From Nocardiopsis sinuspersici (GTDB lineage: Bacteria; Actinomycetota; Actinomycetes; Streptosporangiales; Streptosporangiaceae): a stretch of DNA of 64,000 nucleotides. Below, piece after piece: positions 17,012-24,705 of the stretch. The stretch covers positions 62,001 to 126,000 of the forward strand of contig VWVT01000005.1 of NCBI GenBank assembly GCA_008638415.1, given 5' to 3'. Under the pieces are notes generated by a model. That model saw only the letters and a list, made by a program, of their open reading frames with translations. It was not told where the DNA came from and ran no database searches. The position numbers were made by a program, and so were the translations under genes. Every line of letters begins with the position of its first letter. Position 1 is the stretch's first letter.

Positions 17012-17350
17012 TCAGCCGTCGAGTTCGTCGACCTCGATGCTGGGGACCGCGAAGGGAGGGCTGCCGGCCCCGTTGACCGGGTGCCCGCCCCACAGGTTGG
17101 CCTCGTCCAGGGTGCCGGTGCCCTCGAACCCGTCGGGGGTGCGCACCACGACGGTCCGCGTCCCGTCGCGGAAGGCCTCGGTCACCTCGGGGCTGGGGGA
17201 CAGCCGTCCGCGCCAGCGGTAGTCGCCGGTCAGCGGGGAGAAGTGGCCGGCCAGGTGGGCCCGCACCTCGACGGAGGCCTTCTCGTCGGTATCCAGCACG
17301 ACCGTCACCGTGCCCTTGTACTCCTCCTCGTCGTCACCGAACCCGCTCAC
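17012..17350 (-). CDS. DUF4873 domain protein
   Basis: This 112-residue protein consists of one DUF4873 domain, beta-rich and typically found as a C-terminal extension or a separate gene next to flavin monooxygenases in actinobacteria. Recognisable segments are EYKGTVTVVLD, VRAHLAGHFSPLTGDYRWRG and DEANLWGGHPVNGAG. The GTG start overlaps the stop of the monooxygenase gene (GTGA), so translation is coupled. A longer upstream frame overlaps the monooxygenase gene and was rejected. It probably assists substrate binding or folding of the monooxygenase; the function of the domain is not established. Confidence 0.82.
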   Translation of the reverse strand: MSGFGDDEEEYKGTVTVVLDTDEKASVEVRAHLAGHFSPLTGDYRWRGRLSPSPEVTEAFRDGTRTVVVRTPDGFEGTGTLDEANLWGGHPVNGAGSPPFAVPSIEVDELDG

Positions 17351-18888
17351 CGCGCCCGACCCCCGGCCAGTACACGGTCGGACCGGCGGGAGCCGCCTCC
17401 GCGGGCGCGGTCGATCCGCAGGTCGTAGTTGTGGGGGTCGAACCAGCGCGTGCGCAGGGCGAAGTTCCACGTGAAGGTCGGCCACAGCGTGGTGTTGCGG
17501 CCGTTCTCGTTCAGGTACCAGCTGTCGCATCCGCCGGTCACCCACACGGTGCCCTCCATGGATCTGGCGAGCATCTCGTTGTAGTCCTCCTGGGCCTGCG
17601 GGCGCACGTCCATGCGGTCGAGCCCGTTCCTGCACAGGTACTTGAGCGCCTGCATGGTGTACCGGATCTGGGCCTCGATCATGAACACCTGGGAGGTGTG
17701 TCCCAGCCCGGTGTTCGGTCCGGCCAGCACGAACGCGTTCGGGAACCCGGCGACGGTGGTGCCGCGGAAGGCCTGCACGTCATCGCCCCAGTGGTCGGAC
17801 ATCGACCGGCCCTCGGCGTTGAAGATCCGCTGGGCCACCGGCGGGTCGGTCACGTGGAAGCCGGTGCCGAGGATGATCGTGTCGACCTCGTGCTCGGTCT
17901 CCCGGCCCTCCGCGTCGCGGGTGACCACGGCGTTCGGGCGGATCTCCACGATGTCGTCGGTGACCACGTCCGCGTTGGGCCTGGCCAGCGCCGGGTAGTA
18001 GTCGTTGGACATCAGGATGCGCTTGCAGCCCGCCCGGAAGTTCGGGGTGAGCTTGGCCCGCAGCGCCGGGTCCTTCACGCTGCGGTTGATGTTGGCCCGG
18101 CCCAGGGCCTCCACGACCGAGAGCAGCCTGGGGTTCTTGGCGAAGCCGAGGATGTAGCTCTCCCGGCCCCAGTAGATGCTCTTGCGGGCGATCTGCTGGG
18201 CGAGCGGGACGTTCCGGTACAGCCAGCTCTCCAGCTTGGTGATGTCGCGGTCGTGCCGGAACATCACCCACGGCGCGGTCCGCTGGAACAGCGTCAGCTT
18301 CCCGGCCTTGGGCTGGATCCTTGGCACGAACTGGATCGCGGACGCCCCGGTGCCGATCACGGCGATCCTGCGGCCGGTCAGGTCGTGGTCGTGGTCCCAG
18401 TCCGCCGAGTGGAACATCGTTCCCTCGAACGTCTCCAGGCCCTTGATGTCGGGGTAGGAGGGGTCCGCGAGCGGTCCGGCCCCGCTGACCAGGAACTGGG
18501 CGGTGACGGTGCCCCGCTCGGTCTCGATCCGCCACCGGTTGTCCTCGGGCTCCCAGTGCGCGGATTTCACGTCGTGGTTGTAGCGGACGTGCCGGTCTAC
18601 GCCGTACTCCCCGGCGACCCGCCTCATGTAGTCGAAGATCTCGGGCTGCGGGGAGAAGCTGCGGCTCCAGTTCGGGTTGAGCGCGAACGAGAACGAGTAC
18701 AGGTGCGAGGGGACGTCGCAGGCGGCGCCCGGGTAGGAGTTGTCACGCCAGGTGCCGCCGACCTCGTCGGCGCGCTCCAGAACCACGAAGTCCTTCAGAC
18801 CGGCCTGCTTGAGGCGGACGGCCATCCCGATCCCGGCGAAGCCGGATCCGATGATGGCCACCCGGAAGTGGGGTGGTGCTTCGGTCAC
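17347..18888 (-). CDS. Flavin-containing Baeyer-Villiger-type monooxygenase
   Basis: This 513-residue FAD/NADPH enzyme inserts oxygen into ketones or oxidises heteroatoms. It has the first FAD motif VAIIGSGFAGIGMAVRL, the ERADEVGGTWRDNSYPG region, a second NADPH motif IAVIGTGASAIQFVP, and the fingerprint-like segment near 160 (FEGTMFHSADWDH) that matches the FxGxxxHxxxW signature of Baeyer-Villiger enzymes and hybrid monooxygenases. The start is GTG 18888 with a GAAGGGA site; the longer open frame is the hairpin array between genes. It precedes the DUF4873 gene and follows the diiron gene. Confidence 0.9.
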   Translation of the reverse strand: MTEAPPHFRVAIIGSGFAGIGMAVRLKQAGLKDFVVLERADEVGGTWRDNSYPGAACDVPSHLYSFSFALNPNWSRSFSPQPEIFDYMRRVAGEYGVDRHVRYNHDVKSAHWEPEDNRWRIETERGTVTAQFLVSGAGPLADPSYPDIKGLETFEGTMFHSADWDHDHDLTGRRIAVIGTGASAIQFVPRIQPKAGKLTLFQRTAPWVMFRHDRDITKLESWLYRNVPLAQQIARKSIYWGRESYILGFAKNPRLLSVVEALGRANINRSVKDPALRAKLTPNFRAGCKRILMSNDYYPALARPNADVVTDDIVEIRPNAVVTRDAEGRETEHEVDTIILGTGFHVTDPPVAQRIFNAEGRSMSDHWGDDVQAFRGTTVAGFPNAFVLAGPNTGLGHTSQVFMIEAQIRYTMQALKYLCRNGLDRMDVRPQAQEDYNEMLARSMEGTVWVTGGCDSWYLNENGRNTTLWPTFTWNFALRTRWFDPHNYDLRIDRARGGGSRRSDRVLAGGRAR

Positions 18889-18946
18889 GTTCTGGTCCCT
18901 TCGTGCGAGCCGGCCCGGAGCGGCGCCGCTCGGGTCGGGGAGTGTG

Positions 18947-19111
18947 TCCCCCGGGGGCGTGGCGCGTTTCGCCCCCGGGGGAGCTGCCGCCCCGGAAGGC
19001 GCGGCGCGGACGCCTTCCGGGGAGAGGGCTCCCGAGGCCGTGGCGCGTTTCGGCCCCGGGAGGCTTTGACCACCGCCGGAGAACGTGGCGCGTTTCGTCC
19101 TCCGGCGGTGG
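18947..19111 (-). repeat. Array of four tandem hairpins with a common loop
   Basis: Four stem-loops occupy 18947-18982, 18990-19022, 19029-19062 and 19070-19111, each with 12-16 bp stems of different sequence. On the minus strand three loops read AAACGCGCCA and the second is a variant, with a CG pair closing each. The only two stem mismatches (hairpins 3 and 4) become U-G pairs on the minus-strand RNA but A-C on the plus strand, so the element is transcribed leftward, in the direction of the surrounding operon. It lies between the diiron oxygenase gene stop (19166) and the monooxygenase start. There is no T-run. The function is unknown. Confidence 0.85.
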
Positions 19112-19165
19112 GGTCTGGGGAGGGTGGGGCGTGGCGGGGCGGTTCCGTGCCCCACCGGGTCGGGG

Positions 19166-20077
19166 TCAGCCGAGCAGGCCGGCCTTCTTCCAGAAGTAGC
19201 GGCCCAGGCCGGAGATGGCGCCGGCGGTGTCCAGGGTGCTCACGACCTTGCGGGCGGCCCAGGTCTTGGTGCCGGTCCAGTGGGGGTTGCGGTGGGCGAC
19301 CCGGTAGGCCTCGCGCGGGTCCAGCCCGACCTTCGCGTACACCTTGGGGTTGATCAGCCGGGTGGCCGAGTAGTAGGTGACCAGGCCGAGGAGGAGGCGG
19401 CTGTAGGCCCTGTTGACCGGACCGCGCTTGACCCAGTCGCGCTGGAACTCCTCGCGGGCGTAGCGCATGTGCCGCGCCTCCTCCACCACGTGGATGCGCG
19501 AGACCGAACGCACCAGGGGCAGGATCTGCTCGTCGGGCACCGCCTCGCGCTGGATCTGGTCGAGGACCTCCTCCACGAACAGGGCGCCGCCGAAGATCAG
19601 CGGACCGTGCGCGATCGTCTTGAAGAGGTTGCCGAGGTGGAAGGCGACGGGGTCGAGCTTGTGCGTCTTCCCGCCGAGCTTGTTCACCATCTTGGCGAAC
19701 ATCACCGTGTGGCGGCACTCGTCGGCGATCTCGGTGTAGGCGTACTGGACGTGGTTGCTGCTCGGATCGTTGTGGTAGGCGTGGCGGACCAGCATCTGCA
19801 TGAGGATGGTCTCGAACCAGATGCCGATGGTGGCGATGCTGGCGATCTCCAGCCGTGCGAGCTCCTTGCGCTTCTCCTCGCTGAGCCGGTCCCACAGGTA
19901 GGTGCCGTACAGCGAGACGCGCTCGGGGCGGATCGCCCACATGTCCTTGTCGACGGGGGCGTCCCAGTCGATCTCGACGAGCGGGTCGAAGGAGGCCTTC
20001 GCCGAGCCGCGGAGCAGCCTCTTGGCGATGTCCTCGCGGTCGGTGAGTTTGGGCTTGGCGGTGATCTCTGCGGTCAT
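19166..20077 (-). CDS. AurF-like diiron oxygenase family protein
   Basis: This 303-residue helical protein belongs to the diiron oxygenase family that includes the N-oxygenase AurF; some members are annotated as metal-dependent hydrolases. Two E-x-x-H ligand sets are visible: EIADECRHTVMF (about residue 116) and HVVEEARHMRYAREEF (about residue 193), with further glutamates in EIASIATIGIWFE. It lies 16 bases downstream of the SDR gene and probably shares its mRNA. In this context a hydroxylation or desaturation role, upstream of the monooxygenase, is inferred. Confidence 0.8.
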   Translation of the reverse strand: MTAEITAKPKLTDREDIAKRLLRGSAKASFDPLVEIDWDAPVDKDMWAIRPERVSLYGTYLWDRLSEEKRKELARLEIASIATIGIWFETILMQMLVRHAYHNDPSSNHVQYAYTEIADECRHTVMFAKMVNKLGGKTHKLDPVAFHLGNLFKTIAHGPLIFGGALFVEEVLDQIQREAVPDEQILPLVRSVSRIHVVEEARHMRYAREEFQRDWVKRGPVNRAYSRLLLGLVTYYSATRLINPKVYAKVGLDPREAYRVAHRNPHWTGTKTWAARKVVSTLDTAGAISGLGRYFWKKAGLLG

Positions 20078-20093
20078 TTTCTCTTCCTCCTCC

Positions 20094-20948
20094 TCAGGAC
20101 GCGTCCGGTCGGGCCGTGTGGCCGCCGTGCCGCGTGTGGAGTCCCCGGGCGATCTCCGCGTCGCCGAAGGCGCCGTCCGACAGGAGCAGGCCGATCTGGA
20201 GCGACACGATCTGTTCCGTGGTGCCGGGGAAGTGCCGGAACAGGTGCAGTCCGGCGGTGCCGATCACGGTGGAGGCCACGTCGCGGCGGGCCCGCCTGGC
20301 TCCGGCCGCGCGGACCACCGCCATGACGGTGTCGCGCTCCCGTTCGGCCGGGACGAGGCCGTCGAGGGCGACGCCCGTGGCCCTGGAGCTGTCGTGGATG
20401 GGGGTGTCGACGTAGCCGGGGTAGACGGTGGTGACCCCGACGTGGCTGCCGTACTCGGCGCGCAGGCAGTCGGCGTAGGCGGTGAGCGCCCGCTTGGAGA
20501 CCGTGTAGGCCCCGGCGAAGGGCAGTTGGAGGTTCGACAGCAGCGAGGCGGTGACGACGACGCGGCCCCTGCTCTGGAGCAGCGCGGGCATGGCGGCGGC
20601 GGTGACCCGCCAGGTGCCCAGCAGGTTGACCTCCAGCGCCTGGTGGACGTTCGCGTCGGGGGCCCGGCCGATGTCCACGGCCGGCCCGACGCCCGCGTAG
20701 TGGATCAGCAGGTCCAGGCGGCCGTCGAGCTGGTCGAGGGCCTCCGCGACGCCCTGGCGGACCTGCTCGTCGTCGGTGATGTCGCAGCCGATGACGCCGG
20801 GGGCGGGCTTGCGGTCGATGCCGACGACGTTCACACCGAGGTGACGGAGGACGGCCACGGTGGCGCTGCCGAACGCTCCGGAGGCGCCGGTGACGATGGC
20901 GTTCTGGCCGGGCAGCCGGCGCAGGTGGCGCGGCAAGGGGGTCATCAT
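20094..20948 (-). CDS. Short-chain dehydrogenase/reductase
   Basis: This 284-residue SDR has the cofactor motif TGASGAFGSA, the DITDDEQVRQ adenine-binding segment, the HYAGVG position that replaces the usual NNAG, and the catalytic pair in SLLSNLQLPFAGAYTVSK (S, Y-x3-K). Its C-terminal part is longer than the classical 250-residue form. It is the promoter-proximal gene of the leftward oxidation operon (SDR, diiron, monooxygenase, DUF4873) and is divergent from the MerR regulator. It could oxidise an alcohol to the ketone that the Baeyer-Villiger enzyme uses. Confidence 0.88.
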   Translation of the reverse strand: MMTPLPRHLRRLPGQNAIVTGASGAFGSATVAVLRHLGVNVVGIDRKPAPGVIGCDITDDEQVRQGVAEALDQLDGRLDLLIHYAGVGPAVDIGRAPDANVHQALEVNLLGTWRVTAAAMPALLQSRGRVVVTASLLSNLQLPFAGAYTVSKRALTAYADCLRAEYGSHVGVTTVYPGYVDTPIHDSSRATGVALDGLVPAERERDTVMAVVRAAGARRARRDVASTVIGTAGLHLFRHFPGTTEQIVSLQIGLLLSDGAFGDAEIARGLHTRHGGHTARPDAS

Positions 20949-20978
20949 GTGATCTCCTCCACAGTCATTGCCGGAACG

Positions 20979-20996
20979 TTACAACGGGCATTGTCA
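20979..20996. promoter_or_regulatory. Candidate operator A: TTACAA-N6-TTGTCA
   Basis: This near-palindromic 18-base site lies between the divergent SDR and MerR genes. Read on the minus strand it is TGACAA-N6-TTGTAA, identical in its half-sites to the site at 23925-23942. It overlaps a second perfect dyad ATTGTCACAAT at 20990-21000. The encoded MerR protein is the obvious candidate to bind it. Confidence 0.6.
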
Positions 20997-21064
20997 CAAT
21001 GCAATGGGGAGTGGCCAGAAATTTACTGACGAGTAGGGTTCGCGGATGTCCCTACGCTTGACCC

Positions 21065-21865
21065 ATGGCCGAATACCGCATTGACGAACTCGCCCGGCTC
21101 GCCGACACGACGGTGCGCAACGTCCGGGTGTACCAGGACCGGGGTCTGCTCGCCCCTCCCCGCAGAGAGGGGCGCGTGGGCATCTACTCCGAGGCGCACC
21201 TGGCACGTCTGCGGCTCATCGGCCAGCTACTGCGGCGCGGGTACACCTTCGCCAACATCGGCGAGATGTTCCGGGTCTGGGAGCGCGGCGGCGACCTGTC
21301 CGACATCCTCGGTTTCGAGTCGGCCATAGGGGACGCCTGGAGCGACGAGATCGCCGACTACCTCACCCTCGGAGACCTGAAGGAGCTCTTCGGGCTGGGG
21401 GTGACGCCGAGGACCGTCAAGCGCGCCCTGGACCTGAACGTGCTGGAACGCGACGGGCTGCGGTTCCGGGTGCCCAGCCCCCGGCTGCTGCACGCCGGCG
21501 TGGAACTGGTCAAGCTGGGCATGAGCGTGGACTCGGTGCTCGACATAGCGGAGAACCTGCGCGACAAGGTGGGCGACGTCGCCGAGCACATGGTCCGCCT
21601 GGTCGCCGACCACATACTCGCCGAGTACGCCCCCGGCACGGTGGTCAGGAGCGAGGAGACCGCCGAGATGGCCGAGCTGATACGGCGGGTGCGCCCCCTC
21701 GCGCAGCAGGCCGTGGACGCGGTCCTGGCGCAGGCGATGGCGGAGAACCTCACCACCGTCATGGGAGAGCACTTCGCCCTGGCGATGGAGTACCTGCAGA
21801 AGGAGAACCCGGACAAGGACCAGGGCGGCCCGGACGCGGCCGAGGGCCTGACGGGGTCGGCCTGA
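21065..21865 (+). CDS. MerR-family regulator of the oxidation genes
   Basis: This 266-residue regulator has an N-terminal MerR DNA-binding domain (YRIDELARLADTTVRNVR, then GLLAPPRREGRVGIYSEAHL) and a long helical C-terminal part with no metal-binding cysteine set, probably sensing a lipid-like or organic ligand. The ATG has a TACGCT -10-like element ending six bases upstream, so the mRNA may be leaderless. The gene is divergent from the SDR operon. Shared dyads at 20979-20996 and 23925-23942 suggest that it controls both the operon and the GMC oxidoreductase gene. Confidence 0.83.
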   Translation: MAEYRIDELARLADTTVRNVRVYQDRGLLAPPRREGRVGIYSEAHLARLRLIGQLLRRGYTFANIGEMFRVWERGGDLSDILGFESAIGDAWSDEIADYLTLGDLKELFGLGVTPRTVKRALDLNVLERDGLRFRVPSPRLLHAGVELVKLGMSVDSVLDIAENLRDKVGDVAEHMVRLVADHILAEYAPGTVVRSEETAEMAELIRRVRPLAQQAVDAVLAQAMAENLTTVMGEHFALAMEYLQKENPDKDQGGPDAAEGLTGSA

Positions 21866-21940
21866 GACCGCCTCCGGTCGGCTCCGGCCGGCTCCGCGGT
21901 CAGTGGGTGGACCGGACGCGGAGTCGGCCGGGCACGTTCC

Positions 21941-23842
21941 TCACGCCTTGGCGTCGTCTCCGGCGGTCGCCGTGGTCGCCGGAGCCGCGGCGGTCTCCTC
22001 GGCCACCGCGTCCACCGGATCCCCCGTCTCGCCGGAACGCGTCGGGGAGCCGGCCACCGACAGCGGCAGCGGGGTGGTGAACCGCAGCTCGGCGAAGGCG
22101 CCGGCCGGGACGGCCGGGGACACGGGGAACACCGGCCTGACCCGCCGGTACCCGGCGCCCTGCTCCGGCCTGGGGTCCTCCTCGCCCTTGTTCGGCCACA
22201 TCGACATCGCGCGCTCGGCCTGGGCGGTGATGGTCAGCGACGGGTTCACGCCCAGGTTCGCGGTGACCGCCGAACCGTCCACCACGTGGATGCCCGGGTA
22301 CCCGTACAGCCGGTGGTAGGGGTCGATGACGCCGCTCTCGGGGCCGTCGCCGATCGGGCAGCCGCCCAGGAAGTGCGCGGTCAACGGGATGTTGAACACG
22401 TCCCCCCACGTGCCGCCCGGGAAGCCGTCGATGCGCTCGGCCAGCCTGCCGGCCGCCTCCTGCCCCGCCGGGATCCACGTCGGGTTCGGCTCGCCGTGGC
22501 CCTGCCGGGAGGTCAGCCTCCTCCCCCCGAACAGCCCCCGCCTGACCGAGGTGGTCAGCGAGTTGTCCAGGGACTGCATCACCAGGCCGATGATGGTCCG
22601 CTCCGACCAGCGACGGTTGGAGAAGCTGCGGGCGAACACGGCCGGGTGGCGCGCCGCCAGGCCGAGGAAGCGCAGCCAGCGCGGGATCCTTCCGCCGCCG
22701 GGCACCTGTATGGCGGTGAGCAGCCCCATCGCGTTGGAGCCCTTGCCGTAGCGGACCGGCTCGATGTGGGTGTTCTCGTCCGGGTGGATCGATGACGTGA
22801 TGGCCACGCCCCGGGTCAGGTCCTCCGGCGGCGGGACCTGGCGGCTCATCGCGCCGACGAGCGCCTCGGAGTTGGTGCGAGTGAGCGTGCCGAGCTTCGG
22901 GGACAGGCGCGGCAGCACCCCGGAGTCGCGCATCCGGTGCAGCAGGTCCTGGGTGTTGTAGGTTCCGGCGGCCACCACGACCTGGCGCGCGGTGAACGTG
23001 CGGGCGTTCGACCTGCGCCGGGGCGCGCCGGTCCTGAGGGTGTCGGCGGCGAACCCGCCGCCGGGCAGCTCGCGCAGGCGTTCGACCGTGGTCAGGGCGT
23101 GCACCTCGGCGCCGTCGCGCTCGGCGAAGTACAGGTAGTTCTCGGTGAGGGTGTTCTTGGCGCCGTGGCGGCACCCGGTCATGCACTCGCCGCACTCCTG
23201 GCAGGCCCTGCGCTCGGGACCCGCGCCGCCGAAGTAGGGGTCGCCCACCGACTCGCCCGGCGCGGCCCGGTTGCCCTCGCCGTCCTGTCCGTCACCGAAG
23301 CACACGCCCACCGGTGTGAGGCGGAAGGTGTGCCCGACGCCCATGTCCTCGGCGATCGCCTTCATGTGCACATCGGAGGGGGTGACGGTGGGGTTGGTGC
23401 GCACGCCGAGCATGCGGCGGCCCTGGTCGTAGAACGGCGCCAGCTCCGACTTCCAGTCGGTGATGTGCCGCCACTGCGGATCCTCGAAGAACGGGTCCAT
23501 CGGGTGGTACAGGGTGTTGGCGTAGTTGAGGGAGCCCCCGCCCACACCGGCGCCGGCCAGGATCATCACGTCGCGCAGCAGGTGGATGCGCTGGATGCCG
23601 TACATGCCGAGCTGGGGTGCCCACAGGAAGTTCTTCACGTCCCAGGACGAGGACGGCAGCGTCTCGGGGGTGAAACGGCGTCCCGCCTCCAGGACACCGA
23701 CGCGGTAGCCCTTCTCGGTGAGGCGCAGGGCGCTGACGGAGCCGCCGAATCCGGAGCCCACGACGAGGACGTCGTAGTCGAAGCGGTCGTCGGTCTGGTC
23801 GGGGGAGTTGGCGGTGGGGTCTTTCTTGCGCTCTGGGGGCAC
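21941..23842 (-). CDS. GMC-family FAD oxidoreductase, cholesterol-oxidase-like
   Basis: This 633-residue flavoprotein belongs to the glucose-methanol-choline oxidoreductases. It shows the FAD motif VLVVGSGFGGSVSALRL, the GAGVGGGSLNYAN signature, a cysteine cluster CQECGECMTGC (C-x2-C-x2-C-x3-C) found in the bacterial cholesterol-oxidase-like subgroup, and the C-terminal HFLGGCPIG and NPSLTITAQAERA motifs with the catalytic histidine. A C-terminal tail of about 70 residues is Ala/Thr-rich. The GTG start at 23842 is preceded by a GGAGAGAG site. It likely oxidises a sterol or other hydrophobic alcohol. It forms a single-gene unit behind operator B. Confidence 0.87.
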   Translation of the reverse strand: MPPERKKDPTANSPDQTDDRFDYDVLVVGSGFGGSVSALRLTEKGYRVGVLEAGRRFTPETLPSSSWDVKNFLWAPQLGMYGIQRIHLLRDVMILAGAGVGGGSLNYANTLYHPMDPFFEDPQWRHITDWKSELAPFYDQGRRMLGVRTNPTVTPSDVHMKAIAEDMGVGHTFRLTPVGVCFGDGQDGEGNRAAPGESVGDPYFGGAGPERRACQECGECMTGCRHGAKNTLTENYLYFAERDGAEVHALTTVERLRELPGGGFAADTLRTGAPRRRSNARTFTARQVVVAAGTYNTQDLLHRMRDSGVLPRLSPKLGTLTRTNSEALVGAMSRQVPPPEDLTRGVAITSSIHPDENTHIEPVRYGKGSNAMGLLTAIQVPGGGRIPRWLRFLGLAARHPAVFARSFSNRRWSERTIIGLVMQSLDNSLTTSVRRGLFGGRRLTSRQGHGEPNPTWIPAGQEAAGRLAERIDGFPGGTWGDVFNIPLTAHFLGGCPIGDGPESGVIDPYHRLYGYPGIHVVDGSAVTANLGVNPSLTITAQAERAMSMWPNKGEEDPRPEQGAGYRRVRPVFPVSPAVPAGAFAELRFTTPLPLSVAGSPTRSGETGDPVDAVAEETAAAPATTATAGDDAKA

Positions 23843-23924
23843 GGCTGGTCTCTCTCCAGGTCAGTTGCGGGTCCGTAATGCGCCGGCTACGAGTCCGCAA
23901 CGTTGAATGCGCCATCTAGAAATG

Positions 23925-23942
23925 TGACAACAGATATTGTAA
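23925..23942. promoter_or_regulatory. Candidate operator B: TGACAA-N6-TTGTAA
   Basis: This 18-base dyad lies 83 bases upstream of the GMC gene and 112 bases before the divergent DUF6230 gene. Its half-sites equal those of operator A. The embedded ACAGATATTG also occurs in the sugar-importer promoter region at 5623-5632. Confidence 0.6.
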
Positions 23943-24053
23943 TGTTCGTCACTACCGCCGAGTAGGTTGTGTTCCATGTAACACGCGCGGCGCGCTCCGG
24001 CGCAAGTTTCGCTCCCCCTCACCGCCTCGGTGCGGTGCATACAGGAGGTACTC

Positions 24054-24701
24054 ATGCCCAAGGCTTCCGGCGAGGCGCCAGAGGCGCCCCAGGATGTGCC
24101 TGAGCAGCCAGAAGGCGGTGGTGGCACCGTCTGGCGCAGATTCGCCCTCGTGGCGGTCCCGGGCTTCGTGGCCGCCGCCGTCCTCGGAGGAATGACCACA
24201 CAGGGTCTGCTCGCCGCCTCCTTCGCCGTGTCCGGCGACAGCTTCAAGATGTCCGCCGACGAACTCGTGGGCCAGGGCTTCACGCAGTACGGTGCCCCCG
24301 CCCAATCCGTGGACGGCTCCTCCCGGGCGGTCGGCCTGTCCTCGGTGGAGACCGCCGAGCTGACCAACCTGTGCATGTCCTCCCTCTGGGACCTCTCCAT
24401 CGGCGAGGCCACCCTGGTCATCGAGGCGGGCGAGGCCAAGCCCGTCACGGGCACCGACCTCGTCCTGGACATCGAGCAGCTCCGGGGCGACGCCGAGTTC
24501 GACACCATCGAGATCGGCCGCGACGCCAGCACACTGGACAGGGCCGAGGGAGGCCAGGGGCCCGCGGGTGGCTTCGGTCTTCAGTCCGAGTCCATCACCG
24601 TCTCCGACATGGAGCTGACCACGTGGGCGGTCACCTCCGGATCCCTGCGCCTGAGCGGTCTGAAGCTGGCCGTCAAACCCGGCAACCACGAATGCTTCTG
24701 A
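24054..24701 (+). CDS. DUF6230 family membrane-anchored protein
   Basis: This 215-residue protein has an acidic N-terminus, one membrane segment (about residues 28-52, FALVAVPGFVAAAVLGGM) that probably acts as an uncleaved signal anchor, and an extracytoplasmic beta-rich part with two cysteines (in LTNLCMSS and at the C-terminus NHECF). The family is typical of Streptomyces and relatives and has been loosely annotated as cholesterol esterase without evidence known to me. AGGAGGT precedes the ATG. It is followed after four bases by the DUF6114 gene, its usual partner. Confidence 0.8.
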   Translation: MPKASGEAPEAPQDVPEQPEGGGGTVWRRFALVAVPGFVAAAVLGGMTTQGLLAASFAVSGDSFKMSADELVGQGFTQYGAPAQSVDGSSRAVGLSSVETAELTNLCMSSLWDLSIGEATLVIEAGEAKPVTGTDLVLDIEQLRGDAEFDTIEIGRDASTLDRAEGGQGPAGGFGLQSESITVSDMELTTWAVTSGSLRLSGLKLAVKPGNHECF

Positions 24702-24705
24702 TCCC

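Noticed and set aside
17351-17635. The N-terminal extension of the DUF4873 frame
   Set aside because: It overlaps the monooxygenase gene, and the GTG at 17350 gives an overlap that fits coupled translation.
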